Shown here: positions 61,641 to 64,000 of the stretch, one piece after another
How positions within the stretch are numbered: position 1 is the first letter of the stretch
Layout: each line of letters opens with the position of its first letter
Assembly (NCBI RefSeq): GCF_036588685.1
Contig: NC_086378.1
Coordinates: 20,003,578 to 20,067,577 of the forward strand
Length of the DNA stretch: 64,000 bases
From: Mytilus trossulus
Taxonomy: Eukaryota; Mollusca; Bivalvia; Mytilida; Mytilidae
Direction: 5' to 3'
The notes under the pieces: generated by a model
The model's database searches: none
Told to the model about the DNA's origin: nothing
What the model saw: the letters and a program-made list of their open reading frames with translations, nothing else
Position numbers and translations under genes: made by a program

Positions 61641-63284
61641 CTAGTCTTCCTCTTGTATATCTTCGTCAGTGTCCTCTTCATCATCCTCATCGTCTTTATC
61701 CTCAGTATCAGTATTCATTTCAAAGTAATCGTCATCAAATAATTCATCAAATTGATGTCGCTTTTTCATGAGAATACGTCGAATTTGAGTGTCGTAATCT
61801 GTATCGTTTTCAGCAATATCCTGAATTTGTTGTACAATGGCAGAGTGTACTTTGCTTTCCTCCAGGGGGACGATCAGTTTCAACAATTCAGTATAGCGTT
61901 TAAAAAATTGACGTTGAACAATATGGCTTATTTTTTCATTGCTTCGTTGAATTGCATCTTCCTCATTCATACCCTCTTTCACGTACTTGTCATACTTTTT
62001 ATCCCAAGTATCTTTCGCTGTATCAACGGCTTCATGTAATAGGGTTTTATATCCTTCATTGTCGTCCATATTAACATCTTCAATACTATCGTCTGAACCA
62101 CTATCATATTTAATCCATTCTGAGGCTGACTTTTTTGAAGGACTTTCATTTCCTAGGTCTTCGTTGTCTCTTTTCCTTTTCAAATATTCGTTTTCTGGAC
62201 ACCAATGTTTGATATGTCTTTGTAAATCATGCATGCTGTCAAGCACTACTCCACAATCGTCACAGGAGGGCATGTTGTCATACGTCTGTTCACCAGGACT
62301 GTCTTCGTAAGAATAAGGAATGGGTGAATGTTGAACTGTTCTTATATCATTTGAAGTAGGAATGACTTCTTTGGTCTTTGTTGATTGTGGCTGTAAAACG
62401 TTTCGAAGCAGTCGGTTCGTTTCGGGTGTCGTTGGTTTTAAATCCAGAAAAAGATAGCCAAATGGTTGACTAGTTGATTCTTCAAATTTTTTAAAAAAAT
62501 ATAGTCCTTTTCCCGGATACATTTGTCTGCCTAAAGTCATTATCTGTTGTTTATCGACAGGGTTGTTAAATAATACCAAGTAGTGACAATTTCTTCTCTG
62601 TGTAGGATCTTTACTGAAGTAAAGATTTTGATTTAGTACTACAACTGATAGATTTCTATGATGGCTACCTTCCGTAAACAAGTCAGTGATTCTAGGATCT
62701 TTTGCTGATGTTGACATTAGATCGTCTAAAATTATCATATTTCTTACACTTGGGTCTATATAGCTATCCTTCTCTAAATCAACTGGTATCCCTTGTATAA
62801 ATTCAACATATGGTCTAACCGTCTTTTGTATTTCGTCGTAGAGTGGTTGCCAACGTCTGTATAGCCATAGTATTCTGTGAATAGTGGGCTGTATCAATCT
62901 TAAATTTTGAAGAAGTTGTTTCACAAAAAATGTTTTGCCACATGATGTTGGTCCGCTTACCGTCATCGTGAATGGATGTTTAAAAACAAAGTGTTCTGTT
63001 TCCGCCTTCCGGGGCGGTGGCGTATCGTCATCACGCGGCGGCGGCGGCATATCCTCATTACGCGGTAGCTGCTGGTCCCCCCTTTGCGGCGGCGGTGGCG
63101 GCGGCGGCGGCGGTGATGTTCCTTCCCTCTGATGCGGCGGCGGCGGCGGCGGGTCTTCATGACTGGTCTGCGGATATGGTTCAGCGATTCCATGTTTGTT
63201 TCTATGATGTCGCATCATAACGTCTTTTCTAGAAAATTGAAGTTTACATACGGGACACGTTTTATCGTCCATCTGTTCTCTCAC
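61641..63284 (-). CDS. Polinton packaging-type ATPase with flanking zinc fingers
   Basis: 547 residues, intronless. N-terminal C2H2 finger (CPVCKLQFSRKDVMMRHHRNKH, from residue 10), a proline-rich linker (about 44-92), then a P-loop domain with Walker A GPTSCGKT (111-118) and Walker B MIILDD (183-188). This fits the FtsK/HerA-type ATPases of Polintons and large DNA viruses that pump the genome into the capsid; assignment to that group is from memory of the motif context. A second Cys/His finger (C341, C344, H357, C362) is followed by a basic KRKR stretch and an acidic C-terminal tail (about 525-547). The protein is well over twice the size of a minimal Polinton ATPase because of these additions. 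Met 5 is an alternative start. No defect is visible. Confidence 0.78.
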   Translation of the reverse strand: MREQMDDKTCPVCKLQFSRKDVMMRHHRNKHGIAEPYPQTSHEDPPPPPPHQREGTSPPPPPPPPPQRGDQQLPRNEDMPPPPRDDDTPPPRKAETEHFVFKHPFTMTVSGPTSCGKTFFVKQLLQNLRLIQPTIHRILWLYRRWQPLYDEIQKTVRPYVEFIQGIPVDLEKDSYIDPSVRNMIILDDLMSTSAKDPRITDLFTEGSHHRNLSVVVLNQNLYFSKDPTQRRNCHYLVLFNNPVDKQQIMTLGRQMYPGKGLYFFKKFEESTSQPFGYLFLDLKPTTPETNRLLRNVLQPQSTKTKEVIPTSNDIRTVQHSPIPYSYEDSPGEQTYDNMPSCDDCGVVLDSMHDLQRHIKHWCPENEYLKRKRDNEDLGNESPSKKSASEWIKYDSGSDDSIEDVNMDDNEGYKTLLHEAVDTAKDTWDKKYDKYVKEGMNEEDAIQRSNEKISHIVQRQFFKRYTELLKLIVPLEESKVHSAIVQQIQDIAENDTDYDTQIRRILMKKRHQFDELFDDDYFEMNTDTEDKDDEDDEEDTDEDIQEED

Positions 63285-63437
63285 GAAGGCAGCTGTAAAC
63301 TGATATATCTATCCAGTGTTTCAATTTATATATCAATATTTAATAATACGGAATTATGGGTAAACATACTAGTATTTAAGATAATTTGTTTTTTTTCAGA
63401 ATCCTTTCCTTTACATTTAAACAACAAGGAAAGAAGG
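63285..63437. promoter_or_regulatory. Divergent promoter region between ATPase and polymerase genes
   Basis: 153 AT-rich bases separate the two start codons. TTATATAT (about 63326) could serve as a TATA element for either direction. TTTTTTTTCAG just upstream of the plus-strand gene looks like a splice acceptor, so the polymerase gene may have a 5' leader intron. Confidence 0.4.
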
Positions 63438-64000
63438 ATGCCTAATAGATTTGAATGTCAACAATGTGGTGCATCATTTTCTAAAGTTGGGATGTTAATC
63501 AATCATCGTCGACAATTTGGACATAAGGATACTTTTCCATGTACAATTTGTCAGAAAACGTTTGGCCGAAGGGATAATCTGGATCGTCACATGCTGAGAC
63601 ATCAGGATGGGTCTTTATTCCAATGTAAAACATGCGGTCTATTGTTTTCAAGAATTGATAATCTACAACGTCACACAGAAGAAAAACATACCCAGACAGG
63701 AGGAGGATTAAAAAGAAAAGCCACGAATGATGAAAACCCAGTCTTAAAGCGACACATCACAAGGAAAGACAATCCGGAACAGTTTTATGACCTACGTGTA
63801 CTGTCAACTCAGCCTATACCTAAATTCAATACCACAACGACTCGTTACAAAGTATCATTCAAAGAATTAGAAGTGCAGGATTTACCACAGATTTTGAAAA
63901 CTTTACGACTTTTGTTTGGATCTATTATCAATAACATAACAGAGTTTATGCAATCAACAGATCTTATCCGATTGTCAGTTCAATGTCCTGAGTTGGACTT
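63438..64000 (+). CDS. C2H2-finger protein, probable N-terminus of Polinton DNA polymerase B (partial)
   Basis: ATG at 63438 opens a frame that stays open to the window edge (187 codons). It begins with three C2H2-type fingers (CQQCGASFSKVGMLINHRRQ; CTICQKTFGRRDNLDRH; CKTCGLLFSRIDNLQRH) and a basic linker with KRHITRK. It then reads YKVSFKELEVQDLPQILKTL and LIRLSVQCPELD, which resembles the N-terminal segment before the exonuclease domain in Polinton/adintovirus protein-primed polymerases as I remember them. Such enzymes replicate the linear element from a terminal protein. Polymerase motifs lie beyond the window, so the assignment rests on this segment plus the neighbouring integrase and ATPase. 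It could instead be an unrelated finger protein. Confidence 0.62.
   Translation, partial: MPNRFECQQCGASFSKVGMLINHRRQFGHKDTFPCTICQKTFGRRDNLDRHMLRHQDGSLFQCKTCGLLFSRIDNLQRHTEEKHTQTGGGLKRKATNDENPVLKRHITRKDNPEQFYDLRVLSTQPIPKFNTTTTRYKVSFKELEVQDLPQILKTLRLLFGSIINNITEFMQSTDLIRLSVQCPELD

Larger units (their letters stand above)
60476..64000. mobile_element. Polinton/Maverick-like element, partial
   Basis: Retroviral-type integrase, packaging-type ATPase and a probable protein-primed polymerase B start lie together without introns, in two divergent units. This gene set defines Polintons (Mavericks), large self-synthesising virus-like transposons related to adintoviruses. The element continues beyond 64000; protease and capsid genes are not in view. 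The left limit is set at the integrase stop only because the true terminus is not visible. Confidence 0.8.

Noticed and set aside
62963..63220. Alanine-rich and arginine-rich ORFs opposite the ATPase gene
   Set aside because: Shadows of the proline-rich linker (CCG/GGC repeats) in other frames of the genuine gene.
1..64000. tRNA, rRNA or other structured RNA genes
   Set aside because: Scanning by eye for T-loop GGTTCRA boxes with paired stems and for rRNA core words gave no credible candidate; a covariance-model search was not possible.

Overview
The window is AT-rich, repeat-dominated eukaryotic DNA. It has GT/AG introns, satellite arrays, MITE-like elements, a non-LTR retrotransposon fragment, a receptor tyrosine kinase exon and virus-like Polinton genes. 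Several dispersed repeats match families I remember as abundant in marine mussels. Bivalve, probably Mytilus-like, is my inference; no marker gene fixes the species.

Layout. 1-7144 is a tandem satellite with a unit of about 580 bp. 7145-17850 is a 10.7-kb DNA transposon inserted into that satellite: it has 17-bp terminal inverted repeats, and the satellite resumes in the same phase at 17851, with TTAA on the left and a one-base variant, TCAA, on the right. It carries exons of a decayed gene that joins a Mutator/Kolobok-like transposase fragment to a DEDDh 3'-5' exonuclease with an in-frame stop, plus nested younger repeats. 17851-22697 is the other half of the satellite. 22698-28339 has no recognisable host gene but holds a 721-bp TIR element with a 5-bp target duplication, a 54-bp minisatellite, a long hairpin and another TIR element. 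28340-32198 is a second satellite (unit about 381 bp) with a four-unit higher-order period. 32339-33127 holds three same-orientation ends of a dispersed element, and 33844-34117 is a TTAA-flanked MITE.

34339-35978 contains the last two exons of a receptor tyrosine kinase, the only host protein gene I can support. 38434-39604 is a TIR element whose left end is a perfect 132-bp palindrome. Its right end is the starting point of a 4.95-kb block present three times in tandem (39524-54380). The copies are almost identical, with length differences only in one poly-C run. Each copy contains a 165-bp array, a 63-bp array and a 5'-truncated non-LTR retrotransposon 3' end.

54381-60475 shows only repeat fragments. 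60476-64000 is one side of a Polinton/Maverick-like element: a chromodomain retroviral-type integrase and a zinc-finger-flanked packaging-type ATPase on the minus strand, and, divergently on the plus strand, a C2H2-finger protein that looks like the start of the protein-primed family B DNA polymerase and runs off the window. Together these would supply integration, genome packaging and replication of a self-synthesising element; capsid genes and the far terminus lie beyond the window.
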